Below, one piece after another: positions 53,246 through 62,252 of a stretch of DNA of 64,000 nt. The first letter of the stretch is position 1. The number at the start of each line of letters is the position of its first letter. The translations under genes and the position numbers were made by a program. The DNA is from Dyadobacter flavalbus. Lineage in GTDB: Bacteria > Bacteroidota > Bacteroidia > Cytophagales > Spirosomataceae. The notes below the pieces were generated by a model that did not search any database, was not told the DNA's origin, and saw only the letters and a list, made by a program, of their open reading frames with translations. The stretch covers positions 1 through 64,000 of the forward strand of contig NZ_VBSN01000025.1 of the NCBI RefSeq assembly GCF_006149045.1, given 5' to 3'.

Positions 53246-54685
53246 TTATTCCACTACGCTCAGCTTTACCGTATTGGTTTTCCGCTGTCTGGAAACCGGC
53301 ATGCTGAGGGTGTTAATAAAGACATCCCCTTTTTGCAGATCGCCTTTTTCAAGCAGGAACTGCTTGATGTCTTCAATCAGATCATCCGTCGAAACATCCT
53401 GATCGCGGTCGTAGTAATAAACTTTTGTTCCCCAGTATAATGCAAGCTGATTCATCAACATCTTGTTGGACGTAAAAATCAGCAGGCTTGCCTTCGGGCG
53501 GTGATGCGACAACCGGAAAGAAGTGTATCCTGAACGTGTAATTCCGATGATTGCCGTTGCCTGCGTGTCGCGCGCCAGACGGCATGCGCTCATAACCACA
53601 TTGTCATTCAGCTTGTTCACACCGGAATTTTCATTTACAAAAGCATGATGCTTGAAATAAATGCTGTTAGTCGATGCTTCCACTTTTTCAATGGTGCGCG
53701 TCATGCTTTCAACGGCAAGCTGCGGATATTTTCCGGAAGCTGTTTCCGCGCTCAGCATCACTGCATCGGCACCGTCCAGTACGGAATTGGCAACGTCGTT
53801 AAGCTCTGCACGGGTTGCACGCGGGCTCTCGATCATACTTTCCAGCATCTGCGTAGCCACGATAACCGGTTTTCCGGCTTTATTGCATTTGTCAACGATC
53901 ATTTTCTGGATCATCGGCACTTCCTCGGCCGGAAGCTCCACGCCAAGGTCACCGCGGGCAACCATAATGGCATCCGTAGCTTCAATGATTTCGTCGATAT
54001 TCAGAATTGCTTCCGGTTTTTCGATTTTTGCTACAAGACGGGCTGTTTTGCCTTTATTGGCAATGTATTCCTTTACTTTAAGCAGCTCGGCAGCCGTGCG
54101 TACGAATGACAATGCCACCCATTCCACATTATTTTCGAGGCCAAAGTCCAGGTCTTCGTAATCTTTTGTCGTTACAGAAGGCATGGAAACCTTGGTATTC
54201 GGCAGGTTTACACCTTTTTTTGATTTAAGATAACCGCCGTAAATAACTTCGGTAATTACATCGGTACCGTCAATGCCTGTAACGAGTACTTCCAGCTTTC
54301 CGTCATCCATCAGAATGCGGTCGCCGATTTTCACGTCGTTGTACATTCCGTCGTAAGGCGTACTTACTTTTTCGGCAGTACCAAGAACCTCGGTATTGGA
54401 AAGAATTAATTTTTTACCTGTTTCAATTAAAACGCCATCCTTTTCAGCTACCAATCCGATACGGATTTTAGGACCTTGCAAATCCTGTAAAATGGCGAGG
54501 TTCAATCCGTACTCTTCATTGATTTCCCGAATGGTATTAAGTCTTAAAAGGTGATCAGCGTGAGTACCGTGCGAAAAATTAAGACGAAATACGTTTACCC
54601 CGGCTTTTGCCAATGCATACAATGTTTCTTTTGATTCCGAGGCCGGCCCTACGGTAGCAACAATTCTGGTTTTTTTTGAAGACAT
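53246..54685 (-). CDS. pyk: Pyruvate kinase
   Basis: This glycolytic enzyme makes pyruvate and ATP from phosphoenolpyruvate and ADP. Its 479 residues are normal. It starts KKTRIVATVGPASESKETLY, with VFRLNFSHGTHADHLL near residue 35 and LQDLQGPKIRIG near 67. The catalytic lysine is in LVAKIEKPEAILNIDEII, and metal ligands are in DAIMVARGDLGVELPAEEVP. The C-terminal domain contains TRSGYTSFRLSHHRPKASLL. It is monocistronic, with a perfect-palindrome terminator. Confidence 0.97.
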   Translation of the reverse strand: MSSKKTRIVATVGPASESKETLYALAKAGVNVFRLNFSHGTHADHLLRLNTIREINEEYGLNLAILQDLQGPKIRIGLVAEKDGVLIETGKKLILSNTEVLGTAEKVSTPYDGMYNDVKIGDRILMDDGKLEVLVTGIDGTDVITEVIYGGYLKSKKGVNLPNTKVSMPSVTTKDYEDLDFGLENNVEWVALSFVRTAAELLKVKEYIANKGKTARLVAKIEKPEAILNIDEIIEATDAIMVARGDLGVELPAEEVPMIQKMIVDKCNKAGKPVIVATQMLESMIESPRATRAELNDVANSVLDGADAVMLSAETASGKYPQLAVESMTRTIEKVEASTNSIYFKHHAFVNENSGVNKLNDNVVMSACRLARDTQATAIIGITRSGYTSFRLSHHRPKASLLIFTSNKMLMNQLALYWGTKVYYYDRDQDVSTDDLIEDIKQFLLEKGDLQKGDVFINTLSMPVSRQRKTNTVKLSVVE

Positions 54686-54710
54686 AGACTAATATGCAGT
54701 ATGAATGATT

Positions 54711-57221
54711 TTATAAACAATCCACATCAATGATGACCTGGATGCTTTTTAGCGTCTTATCGGTTAATACATCAATTACCTTTTCTTGAATAAATGACTT
54801 TACCGCCTTAAAATTAATCTTTTCTCGCTCAAGTTTAATGAGAATATCGAACAAAAACTGATTTCTTACTCTTTCCACCAGCGGAGGCTGCGGTCCAAGA
54901 ACCCTGCTTGTACCTAATTCTGCCGTTAATTTTTCCGCCAGTATTTTGGCAGCCTTGTTCGAAACCGGTTCGTCCGGATGCTTTACGGTAACTTTTATCA
55001 GACGTGTGAAAGGCGGATAGTTGAATTTTTCCCTTTCGGCAATTTCGGCTTCATACATGCCAATGTAATCATTTGTAATGATCCTTTCCAGCAGCTTTTG
55101 TGCGGGATTTGCCGTTTGTATCAGTACTTTCCCGGGCTTTTCTGCACGCCTTCCCGCGCGCCCGCTTACTTGGGTCAGCATCTGAAAAGCACGTTCGGAG
55201 GCGCGAAACTCGGGGAAATGAATAATGCGGTCTGCATCAAAAATCCCGACCATACTCACATTGTCAAAATCGAGGCCCTTGCTCACCATTTGCGTTCCAA
55301 CCAGAATATCAATGCCGCCATCTTCAAATTCCTGGATGATCTGCTGATAGGCATTTTTTGCGCGTGTCGTATCCAGATCCATTCGCTGTACGCGTGCCTG
55401 CGGAAACATCAGATTGATTTCATCTTCGATTTTCTCGGTTCCGTAACCCATCGTTTTCACCTTCGTCGAGCCGCAGTTCGGGCAGGTTCTCGGAACTTCT
55501 TCCTTATGGCCGCAGTAATGGCACCTGAGCTCGCCGACCCGCATATGATACGTAAGGCTCACGTCACAATTGGCACATTCCGAAATCCAGTGACATTCCT
55601 CGCATTGCAGATAAGGCGAATAGCCGCGCCGGTTCTGAAAAAGGATCGTCTGTTCTTTATTCTTAAGATTATGTTCCAGGTTTTCCAGCAAAACAGACGA
55701 AAATTCATTTTTCATCTTGCGCTGCTTTTTTTCCTTCTTTATATCAATCAGCTCAAAAGTCGGCAGCGCTGCATTTCCGAAGCGCTGCGTCATTTCGACA
55801 AGACCGTAACGGCCGTTTTTGGCATGATAATAACTTTCCAGCGAAGGCGTGGCGGAACCGAGCAATACTTTGCCTTTGTGCATGTAAGACATAATCACGG
55901 CGACATCGCGTGCATTGTAGCGTGGAGCCGGCTCATGCTGCTTGTAAGAAGTTTCATGTTCTTCATCCACAATGATCAAGCCGAGATTATTGAACGGCAG
56001 GAAAATGGCCGAACGTACGCCCACGACAAACTGGAACTTTCCGTCCAGAATGCCTTTCCATACTTCCACGCGTTCATTATCCGAGAATTTGGAATGATAA
56101 ATTCCCATGACATCTCCGAAAACTTTCCGCAGCCGGATGACAATCTGTGTCGTAAGCGCAATTTCAGGAAGCAGGAACAAAACCTGCGTGCCGCTCTGCA
56201 GTGCCTGTTTGATGAGTTCGATGTAAACTTCCGTTTTTCCGCTTCCTGTAATGCCGTGCAGCAAAACCACTTCTTTTTCAGCAAACAGCTCATGAATCTG
56301 CGCTGAGGCTTCTTTCTGTGATTCGGTCAATGTAATGACGGCGCCGTCTTTCAGCGGAATGTCTTCAAACCTTGAAACGAAAATTTCAAACTGTTCAAAG
56401 ATGCCTTTCTTGATCAGTGAATTCAGGGAAGCATTGGAAATCTTGTCATCCTGCGAGAAAAAGGATTTGTCCAGCCCTTTCTGATTCAGTTCCGGATTGT
56501 TGTAAACCGGCACATGGCTCAGGTATTTGAGTACGATTTCCTGCTGCTTGGGAACTTTGTCGAGCGAAGACGTCAGTTTTACAAGCGCATCATTGTCCAG
56601 AAACGAAGCGCCCAGCCGTACTTTCCGCACCACTTTCGGTTTGTACCTTTCCTTTACTTCTTCAAAAAGGATAATGGCGCGTTTCCCGACAAGTGACTTG
56701 ATAACCGAAGTGATATTGGACTTGGCAATAAGCCGCTCCACTTCTTCATAGGAAAGCGTCTGGTGTTTTTTTATTTCTTCCAGAATCAGCTTTTCCTGCT
56801 CGGTAAGCAGTTCTTCATAGTCAAATTCCGGGTTCAGCTGAATCCGGGACTGACTTGTAATTTTAAGTCCGGCGGGCAACGCGACATTCAGTACTTCGCC
56901 GATATTGCACAGATAATATTCCGCCACCCATTTGAAAAGTTCAAGCTGGCGGGCAGTTACAATCGGCTGTTCGTCGAGTAGTTCAAGAATGTATTTGGCC
57001 TGGTATTTAACCGGAGGATTTGTATGAATGTTGGCGATTACGGCTGTAATAACGCGTTTTTTGCCAAACTGCACGATAACCCGTGCGCCTACTTTAATCA
57101 GTTCGCTCATTTCCCTCGGTACTCTGTAAGTGAACAAAGAAGGGATCGGGACCGGTAAAATCAGATCGGCAAATAAGGTAGTTTCTTCCTCAAAAAAGGA
57201 GGTCATTGGAAGCTGGGGCAA
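54711..57221 (-). CDS. priA: Primosomal replication protein PriA (N')
   Basis: A 3'-to-5' helicase that restarts stalled replication forks by loading the replicative helicase, 836 residues. The N-terminal DNA-binding domain (FADLILPVPIPSLFTYRVPR) leads into helicase motifs: Walker A LLHGITGSGKTEVYIELIKQ near 320, the DEAH box in LGLIIVDEEHETSYKQHEPA, and VLLGSATPSLESYYHA. A zinc region has eight cysteines (CEECHWISECANC, then CHYC and CPNC). The C-terminal helicase lobe has DILVGTQMVSKGLDFDNVSM. An ATG 15 nt inside could be the start instead. It lies 25 nt upstream of pyk on the same strand, so the two may share a transcript. Confidence 0.96.
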   Translation of the reverse strand: MPQLPMTSFFEEETTLFADLILPVPIPSLFTYRVPREMSELIKVGARVIVQFGKKRVITAVIANIHTNPPVKYQAKYILELLDEQPIVTARQLELFKWVAEYYLCNIGEVLNVALPAGLKITSQSRIQLNPEFDYEELLTEQEKLILEEIKKHQTLSYEEVERLIAKSNITSVIKSLVGKRAIILFEEVKERYKPKVVRKVRLGASFLDNDALVKLTSSLDKVPKQQEIVLKYLSHVPVYNNPELNQKGLDKSFFSQDDKISNASLNSLIKKGIFEQFEIFVSRFEDIPLKDGAVITLTESQKEASAQIHELFAEKEVVLLHGITGSGKTEVYIELIKQALQSGTQVLFLLPEIALTTQIVIRLRKVFGDVMGIYHSKFSDNERVEVWKGILDGKFQFVVGVRSAIFLPFNNLGLIIVDEEHETSYKQHEPAPRYNARDVAVIMSYMHKGKVLLGSATPSLESYYHAKNGRYGLVEMTQRFGNAALPTFELIDIKKEKKQRKMKNEFSSVLLENLEHNLKNKEQTILFQNRRGYSPYLQCEECHWISECANCDVSLTYHMRVGELRCHYCGHKEEVPRTCPNCGSTKVKTMGYGTEKIEDEINLMFPQARVQRMDLDTTRAKNAYQQIIQEFEDGGIDILVGTQMVSKGLDFDNVSMVGIFDADRIIHFPEFRASERAFQMLTQVSGRAGRRAEKPGKVLIQTANPAQKLLERIITNDYIGMYEAEIAEREKFNYPPFTRLIKVTVKHPDEPVSNKAAKILAEKLTAELGTSRVLGPQPPLVERVRNQFLFDILIKLEREKINFKAVKSFIQEKVIDVLTDKTLKSIQVIIDVDCL

Positions 57222-57271
57222 AATGTCTTTAAATCAAATTTACAACTTAGAATCGGGAAAACCGCATAAAA

Positions 57272-57874
57272 TCATGCGATCACATCAATGTCAAGAATTG
57301 GTGCATTTTCCCAGTTTATCATGGCATTGAAAAGCTTTATATGACTGAATCCGGAAATATTTTCTTCTCTGATTTCAGCTTCTTGTATCATTCCGTTGTC
57401 CAGCAAAAATGCACGCTGGGTGCCTTGCAGCAACGGAGCGGCAGGCGTAAGCCATTTTTCTCCATCATAAAAAGCCGTATTGCAAAAACACGAATCCGTA
57501 ACCATTTTGTTTTTGATAATCAGGATTTCGTCGGCATTACCGCGCTGTGCAAAAAGCATGTTCAGTTCCGTCCGGTCATCATATTTGAAAGCATAATCAA
57601 CAGTATCATGATAAACGCGCTGGATTTTCCTTATTGTACGCGGCGCATACAATTCCCATTTGATATGATCAATTTCGTTTTCATAGGCAAGCCGGCATTT
57701 ATGCATTTCATTTCCCAGCGAATCCGGAATGGCAATCAAGTCTGTCAGGTTCCAGTAATCCGTAAAGCCCCATAGTTCCCGGCGCGTTTTGTTCAGCCGT
57801 GCTTCATGATAAGAATGGTTTTTCAGAATCCGGTTTTCAACGCAGATGGTTTCAAAGCATAGTTTGCGCGACAT
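57272..57874 (-). CDS. pabC: Aminotransferase class IV, probable aminodeoxychorismate lyase
   Basis: A 200-residue PLP protein that probably cleaves aminodeoxychorismate to p-aminobenzoate and pyruvate in folate synthesis. I choose the ATG at 57872-57874 because it starts MSRKLCFETICVENRILKNH. A start at 57901 would lie deep in pabB. The EARLNKTRRELWG motif is typical, with the PLP-binding Lys in VDYAFKYDDRTELN and NADEILIIKNKMVTDSCFCN later. It overlaps pabB by about 23 nt, which implies coupled expression and supports the assignment. It is shorter than E. coli PabC (269), as often in Bacteroidota. Confidence 0.82.
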   Translation of the reverse strand: MSRKLCFETICVENRILKNHSYHEARLNKTRRELWGFTDYWNLTDLIAIPDSLGNEMHKCRLAYENEIDHIKWELYAPRTIRKIQRVYHDTVDYAFKYDDRTELNMLFAQRGNADEILIIKNKMVTDSCFCNTAFYDGEKWLTPAAPLLQGTQRAFLLDNGMIQEAEIREENISGFSHIKLFNAMINWENAPILDIDVIA

Positions 57875-58856
57875 GGCTGAAAGGAAGATAAACTTTGTCA
57901 ATTAATTCCTGATATTCGCTTCGGGCATTGCTGCGCGCTGTAATTCCGCCGCCGCTTTTAAATATGAGCTGTTCATTCTGGTTTTCAATAAACCGGATCA
58001 TCACAGCACTTTCAAAATTTTCACCGTCAAAATAACCCATAACGCCCGTATAGTAACCTCTTTCATAACCTTCTGCATTTTTGATAATCCGCATGGTACT
58101 CGGTTTGGGCGCGCCGGTAATGGAACCGGCCGGCAGTAATTTTAAAAGCAAATCGCCGTATTTTCCATTAAAATCATCAGGAAGAATTCCGGCAATTTCA
58201 GAACTCACCTGCAGAAGCGTTTTATCATTTGTATATATACGGTCAATGTAACGATATTTTTCCACCCATATTTTTTGAGCAACCATACTCAGGTCGTTAC
58301 GGATCAGGTCTACAATCGTGGCATGTTCCGCAGCTTCCTTGTAATCGGATAAAATGACGTCTTCCGCATTGGGAACCGAAGCGTCTATCGTACCTTTCAT
58401 CGGAAAGGAAGCGATCCGGTTTCCTTTTATACGCACAAAGATTTCAGGAGAAAAGCAGGCGAACTCGTTTCTAAACCACAACTTGTAAAGTGCTGTGCTG
58501 TTTTGGTAAATATCGAAGAGCGACAAACCGGTTTCTATCAGCGTAGGCAGTGAAAAATTGACAAGAAACGAATTTCCGGCTTTCAGGTTTTTTACAACAA
58601 AGTCAAACCTGGATTTGTATTCTTCAAAAGGAACCGGAAACTTTCTGAAATAAAAATCGCCGGGCAATTCTTTCTTTTCTGTAAATGCCTGATTGGAAAA
58701 GCCGTTGAAATCGAATTGTATCTCGGCGGGATTCACGTCTTTCAATGGCCATGCAAGTGGCTTTTCTGACAGATAATCTGCAATAAACAGAAACGGAATG
58801 CCCCGTTTTCCCCATTCATTGAGGTTTCTGGTAAAAATATTCACGGAATCTGTCAA
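57852..58856 (-). CDS. pabB: Aminodeoxychorismate synthase component I (chorismate-binding enzyme)
   Basis: It aminates chorismate to 4-amino-4-deoxychorismate in folate synthesis. The 334 residues cover the catalytic domain but lack much of the N-terminal part of E. coli PabB (453), a short form that is common in this phylum. Landmarks are LKAGNSFLVNFSLPTLIETG, FSPEIFVRIKGNRIASFPMK, GTIDAS, HATIVDLIRNDLSMVAQK, and the catalytic core LLPAGSITGAPKPSTMRIIK and YYTGVMGYFDGENFESAVMI. Its 3' end overlaps pabC. No pabA (glutamine amidotransferase) gene is adjacent, so ammonia must come from a partner encoded elsewhere. Confidence 0.88.
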   Translation of the reverse strand: MTDSVNIFTRNLNEWGKRGIPFLFIADYLSEKPLAWPLKDVNPAEIQFDFNGFSNQAFTEKKELPGDFYFRKFPVPFEEYKSRFDFVVKNLKAGNSFLVNFSLPTLIETGLSLFDIYQNSTALYKLWFRNEFACFSPEIFVRIKGNRIASFPMKGTIDASVPNAEDVILSDYKEAAEHATIVDLIRNDLSMVAQKIWVEKYRYIDRIYTNDKTLLQVSSEIAGILPDDFNGKYGDLLLKLLPAGSITGAPKPSTMRIIKNAEGYERGYYTGVMGYFDGENFESAVMIRFIENQNEQLIFKSGGGITARSNARSEYQELIDKVYLPFSHVAQTML

Positions 58857-58999
58857 AGAAAAAAGCTTGTGTTGATGAACATTCTAAACGGAAAGCTAAT
58901 TTACAAAGTTCAGAAACCAATAACCAAAATAAGGGGTTAAATTGGAAGAGCCGGTCTAATGAAGCGAACGGCTGCAAACTGTAATTTCAAGATTAAATA

Positions 59000-60007
59000 A
59001 TGCATATATACGACGTAATCATTATCGGAGGCGGGCCTTGCGGCCTTGCTATGGGCGTAGAGCTTGCAAAAAGCGGCCTTGATTATCTGATTCTGGAAAA
59101 AGGCAATCTGACCGAATCCATCCGCCGGTATCCAAGACGTATGAAGTTCTTTTCCACAGCTGAAAATATCGAGATCGGAGGGATTCCCTTTGCTATTTCT
59201 GACGTAAAAGCCAACCGCAATGAAGCCTTGCAGTATTACCGGAAAGTGGCGGGTTATTATCATCTGAATTTCAAATTGTTTATAGATGTTGACCGCTCTG
59301 AAAAGCAGCCGGACGGAACATTTCTGACTTATTCCAGAGATGGCCAGGTTTTTCAGTCCAGAAACGTCGTGCTTGCGACCGGTTATTTTGATGTGCCGCG
59401 CAAGCTGAACGTGCCGGGTGAAGACCTTCCGCACGTTTCGCATTATTATGACGAGCCGTTCGAGTATTCTTATACGAATGTTGTCTTGGTTGGTGGTTCC
59501 AATTCTGCAGTGGAAGCGGCGCTGGAATTATACCGGCACGATGCGCATGTTACAATCGTACATAAAGATGCGGATTTCAGGACAAAAGTGAAATACTGGC
59601 TCGTTCCCGATGTAAAAAACCGGGTGAAAGAAGGAAAAATCCATACGCGTTTCAACAGCATCACCAAAGCCATTGAACCCGGCCGCATGCAGATCCAGAA
59701 TGTTGAAACCGGAGAAACAGAATGGCTGCCGGCGGATTTTGTGTTTTTGCTGGTCGGTTATCTGCCCGATGAACACTTGCTTTTCCGTTGCGGCGTGACG
59801 CTTGATCCGGTTACCAAAGTTCCGGTTTTTGATCCTGAAACATTTGAAACCAACGTTCCCGGCCTGTACTTGTGCGGAACAGTTATGGCCGGTGTTTTTA
59901 CGGAAAAGGTCTTTATAGAAAACGGACGCGATCATGCCGCAGCAATCGCGGACCATCTTGCCGGAAGGGAAGTGCGGAAAGTAAAAGAACTGATTGACAG
60001 AATATAG
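59000..60007 (+). CDS. ypdA: YpdA-family bacillithiol disulfide reductase
   Basis: A 335-residue FAD and NADPH-dependent reductase that in Firmicutes turns bacillithiol disulfide back to bacillithiol. The first FAD motif is IIIGGGPCGLAMGVELAKSG, with LEKGNLTESIRRYPRRMKFF after. The NADPH domain has VVLVGGSNSAVEAALELYRH, and the C-terminal FAD part LYLCGTVMAGVFTEKVFIEN. The Cys of the GGGPCG motif near residue 14 is the family's active Cys. Bacillithiol-type genes occur in many Bacteroidota, so the host probably uses it as its low-molecular-weight thiol (inference). The gene is divergent from pabB. Confidence 0.9.
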   Translation: MHIYDVIIIGGGPCGLAMGVELAKSGLDYLILEKGNLTESIRRYPRRMKFFSTAENIEIGGIPFAISDVKANRNEALQYYRKVAGYYHLNFKLFIDVDRSEKQPDGTFLTYSRDGQVFQSRNVVLATGYFDVPRKLNVPGEDLPHVSHYYDEPFEYSYTNVVLVGGSNSAVEAALELYRHDAHVTIVHKDADFRTKVKYWLVPDVKNRVKEGKIHTRFNSITKAIEPGRMQIQNVETGETEWLPADFVFLLVGYLPDEHLLFRCGVTLDPVTKVPVFDPETFETNVPGLYLCGTVMAGVFTEKVFIENGRDHAAAIADHLAGREVRKVKELIDRI

Positions 60008-60053
60008 TTTTTTACAAAAGAATATACAGAAGAATGGCCGGTCCCGGATCCGG

Positions 60054-61184
60054 TTATTCTTCTACAACCACGAGCTTGCGTTTTTTGTTTTTCGTCGAAA
60101 TCAGGTCTATTTTACCAATAAGCCCATTTGCCCCGACTGCATAGCCGACATTGCCGGCAAAGCTTAACGCATGAAAGCCTTCTTTGCCCAGCAAACGCCA
60201 GGTTTTGCCGCGGTCCAGCGAAAAGCTGCTTCCCGAAGGCCCGCTTGCAACCAATGCATAATTGTCTGAGCGGATCTGCGTGTCGCCGTTCCAGGTTGCG
60301 TTGGTTTTATGGTAAATGTCCACGCATTCTTTCAGTCCGGCAGGTTTCGTCATGCTATTTTGTAATTCCCATGTAATTCCGCCGTCGTTTGTGATCAGTA
60401 CATTTCTGGTCGAATCAGTTGTACGTTTGTAATCTCCGCCGACCGCCATGCCGTTTTTCTTCGACCAGAATCTCAGCCCGAAAATGCCGCTTGTTGGCCC
60501 TGCGGGCAATGGCGTTTCGGAAACCTGCCATGTTTGTCCGTAATCTTCAGAGCGGAATACCCTTGCCATTTTGCCGCCGCCCGTTCCGATATACACGCTG
60601 CTTTTTCCAGCGGTAAGAATGGATGTGCCGCTGGCTGCAAAGCATGCTTCTCCGGGCAGTGTTGCCGGTCTTTTTTCCAAAGGAAGCGCTGTCCAAGATT
60701 CTCCGCCATCTTCCGTAACCAGTATAAACAGCTTTCCCTCAACCGGATCGCCGAGACAAATGCCTCTGTTTTTGTCCCAAAAGTCGATTCCATCCAGAAA
60801 AACCCCATTCTGTGTAGTTTGGTACACAAGGCTCCATGATTCGCCGCCGTCTTCCGTCCGGAAAATTTTCGCCTTTCCTTTCTCTGATTCGCCCGCGCTC
60901 ATGGCAATGGCATTCTGCTTGTCGAAAGCATGAATATCCCGGAAATCCATCGAGTCCGCACCTGAAACTTTATACGTCAGCCATGTATGTCCGGCATCGG
61001 TTGTTTTCAGAATTGTACCGTTTGATCCTCCAATCCAGCAGATACTTGGCGAAACCGCATGTACAGCCCGCATATTGATTTTGGTCTTTACATCCAGAAC
61101 TTTCCACTGAGCCGTCACTGGCCAAGGCAGAAAAAGGACAAGCAGCATTATAAATTGTCTGAAAATTCCGGCAGACTGATGCAT
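60054..61184 (-). CDS. Secreted BNR/YCF48-like beta-propeller protein
   Basis: A 376-residue exported protein. The ATG at 61182-61184 gives the signal sequence IFRQFIMLLVLFLPWPVTAQ, and the upstream ATG at 61226 adds 14 polar residues. At least four BNR-type blades contain the Asp-box pattern: GTILKTTDAGHTWLTY, AKIFRTEDGGESWSLV, LFILVTEDGGESWTALP and ARVFRSEDYGQTWQVS, with later NVLITNDGGITWELQN and SSFSLDRGKTWRLLG. YCF48 proteins help photosystem II assembly, but related propellers in non-photosynthetic Bacteroidota have no known role. It is probably a scaffold or glycan-binding protein. Confidence 0.85.
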   Translation of the reverse strand: MHQSAGIFRQFIMLLVLFLPWPVTAQWKVLDVKTKINMRAVHAVSPSICWIGGSNGTILKTTDAGHTWLTYKVSGADSMDFRDIHAFDKQNAIAMSAGESEKGKAKIFRTEDGGESWSLVYQTTQNGVFLDGIDFWDKNRGICLGDPVEGKLFILVTEDGGESWTALPLEKRPATLPGEACFAASGTSILTAGKSSVYIGTGGGKMARVFRSEDYGQTWQVSETPLPAGPTSGIFGLRFWSKKNGMAVGGDYKRTTDSTRNVLITNDGGITWELQNSMTKPAGLKECVDIYHKTNATWNGDTQIRSDNYALVASGPSGSSFSLDRGKTWRLLGKEGFHALSFAGNVGYAVGANGLIGKIDLISTKNKKRKLVVVEE

Positions 61185-61262
61185 AATTTCAGGAAGAAGG
61201 GTGGCATAGTATTTTTGTGTACCCAATTATAATGTATTGTTAACACAAAATAAGAAATTCAG

Positions 61263-61565
61263 ATGGACAAGAATCAAAAATTTTTATTAGGTGCTCTTAG
61301 TGCACTGTTGGCAGGTGTTGCAGTTGGGCTTTTGGTTGCTCCTAAAAACGGCAAAGAAACACGTGAGCTCATTAAAAATAAAGCTGGCGATCTTGGCGGC
61401 ACAGCAAAAGATAAATACGATAAAAGCCTTGAAGAATTAACTGCATTGGCCGACAAGCTAAAAGAAGGATTTAACAATAATGTAAATTCTGTAAAAGAAA
61501 AAGCAGGTTCAATTGCTCATACGGTAAGTGACAAAGTTCATGGAGTTGTAAATAACAACGCATAA
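61263..61565 (+). CDS. YtxH-domain protein
   Basis: A 100-residue protein with one N-terminal membrane segment (FLLGALSALLAGVAVGLLVA) ending in PKNGKETRELIKNKAGDLGG, the YtxH signature. The rest is an alternating, charged helical stretch (DKYDKSLEELTALADKLKEG) suited to a coiled or amphipathic helix. Family members are often part of general stress regulons. Its function is not established. It is monocistronic, with a strong terminator. Confidence 0.9.
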   Translation: MDKNQKFLLGALSALLAGVAVGLLVAPKNGKETRELIKNKAGDLGGTAKDKYDKSLEELTALADKLKEGFNNNVNSVKEKAGSIAHTVSDKVHGVVNNNA

Positions 61566-61577
61566 CAAATAAATAAT

Positions 61578-61623
61578 AAACAACAAAGGGCTGTTTCCAA
61601 CTGAAAACAGCCCTTTGTTGTTT
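61578..61623. terminator. Bidirectional terminator between convergent genes
   Basis: Perfect 19-bp arms (61578-61596 and 61605-61623), starting aaacaacaaagggctg, enclose an 8-nt loop, with T runs on both strands inside the arms. It ends the YtxH gene (plus) and the DUF4136 gene (minus). Confidence 0.85.
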
Positions 61624-61627
61624 ATAG

Positions 61628-62173
61628 CTATGGAATCTGGGCAATTACTTTTCCGATTGCTTCATTGATGTCTTCCGTAAAGTTTCTGCTTTTTTCGGGA
61701 ATAATGCCTTCACTGCCGCCTTGCCACACAAGTTTGTTGTTATTTGCGTCTACAAGGTCGATTATCAGCGTTCCTTCACGGTATTTTCCGACAGGTACTT
61801 CCTGACTTTTCCATGAATAACGACGCTGGCCCATGTATCTGGGCAATCCGTCGGTTCTGAAGTCAGTTTGCCTCGTCTGGATTTCTTCTTTTACATTCAG
61901 TGCGATGTTGATTTTAAGGCCTGGGTCCCGCGCTTCGTCAAGTCCTCTGGCCTGCAAATTTCTGGCAATTGCTTCTTTGATAATCCCGACTCTGCTTTCA
62001 AAGTTTTCAGGAATGGTATCGCCTTGCGCTTCAATATCATAAAAGCCGAAAGTCGTATAATCAGAAAGGTGAAAGTTGTCTTCCTGCTTGGTTTTCAATA
62101 ACTTGTAAGAAGACTTGCATTCCAGAAAAATAAAGGGAATCAGTAAAACGGGGATAAGAAACCGGGTTTTCAT
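61628..62173 (-). CDS. DUF4136-family lipoprotein
   Basis: A 181-residue protein starting MKTRFLIPVLLIPFIFLECK, with a lipobox-like Cys19 (IFLEC). The Glu before Cys is not the usual Gly/Ala/Ser, so lipidation is uncertain. The mature part matches DUF4136: LSDYTTFGFYDIEAQGD, VGIIKEAIARNLQARGLDEA, INIALNVKEEIQTRQ, then GTLIIDLVDANNNKLVWQGG and DINEAIGKVIAQIP. It is probably periplasmic or membrane-attached. Its role is not known. It is the gene just downstream of dnaG (79 nt) on the same strand. Confidence 0.85.
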   Translation of the reverse strand: MKTRFLIPVLLIPFIFLECKSSYKLLKTKQEDNFHLSDYTTFGFYDIEAQGDTIPENFESRVGIIKEAIARNLQARGLDEARDPGLKINIALNVKEEIQTRQTDFRTDGLPRYMGQRRYSWKSQEVPVGKYREGTLIIDLVDANNNKLVWQGGSEGIIPEKSRNFTEDINEAIGKVIAQIP

Positions 62174-62252
62174 ATACGGGAAAATTGATTTTGATCCTTT
62201 AATTGATAAAATATTATTCCTGTTGTAGAAACAGCAATTTCCTGACTGTCGT

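Noticed and set aside
54978..56306. Plus-strand open frame of 442 codons opposite priA
   Set aside because: It is a shadow of priA, whose helicase motifs are unmistakable. The antisense frame has no domain and an odd composition.
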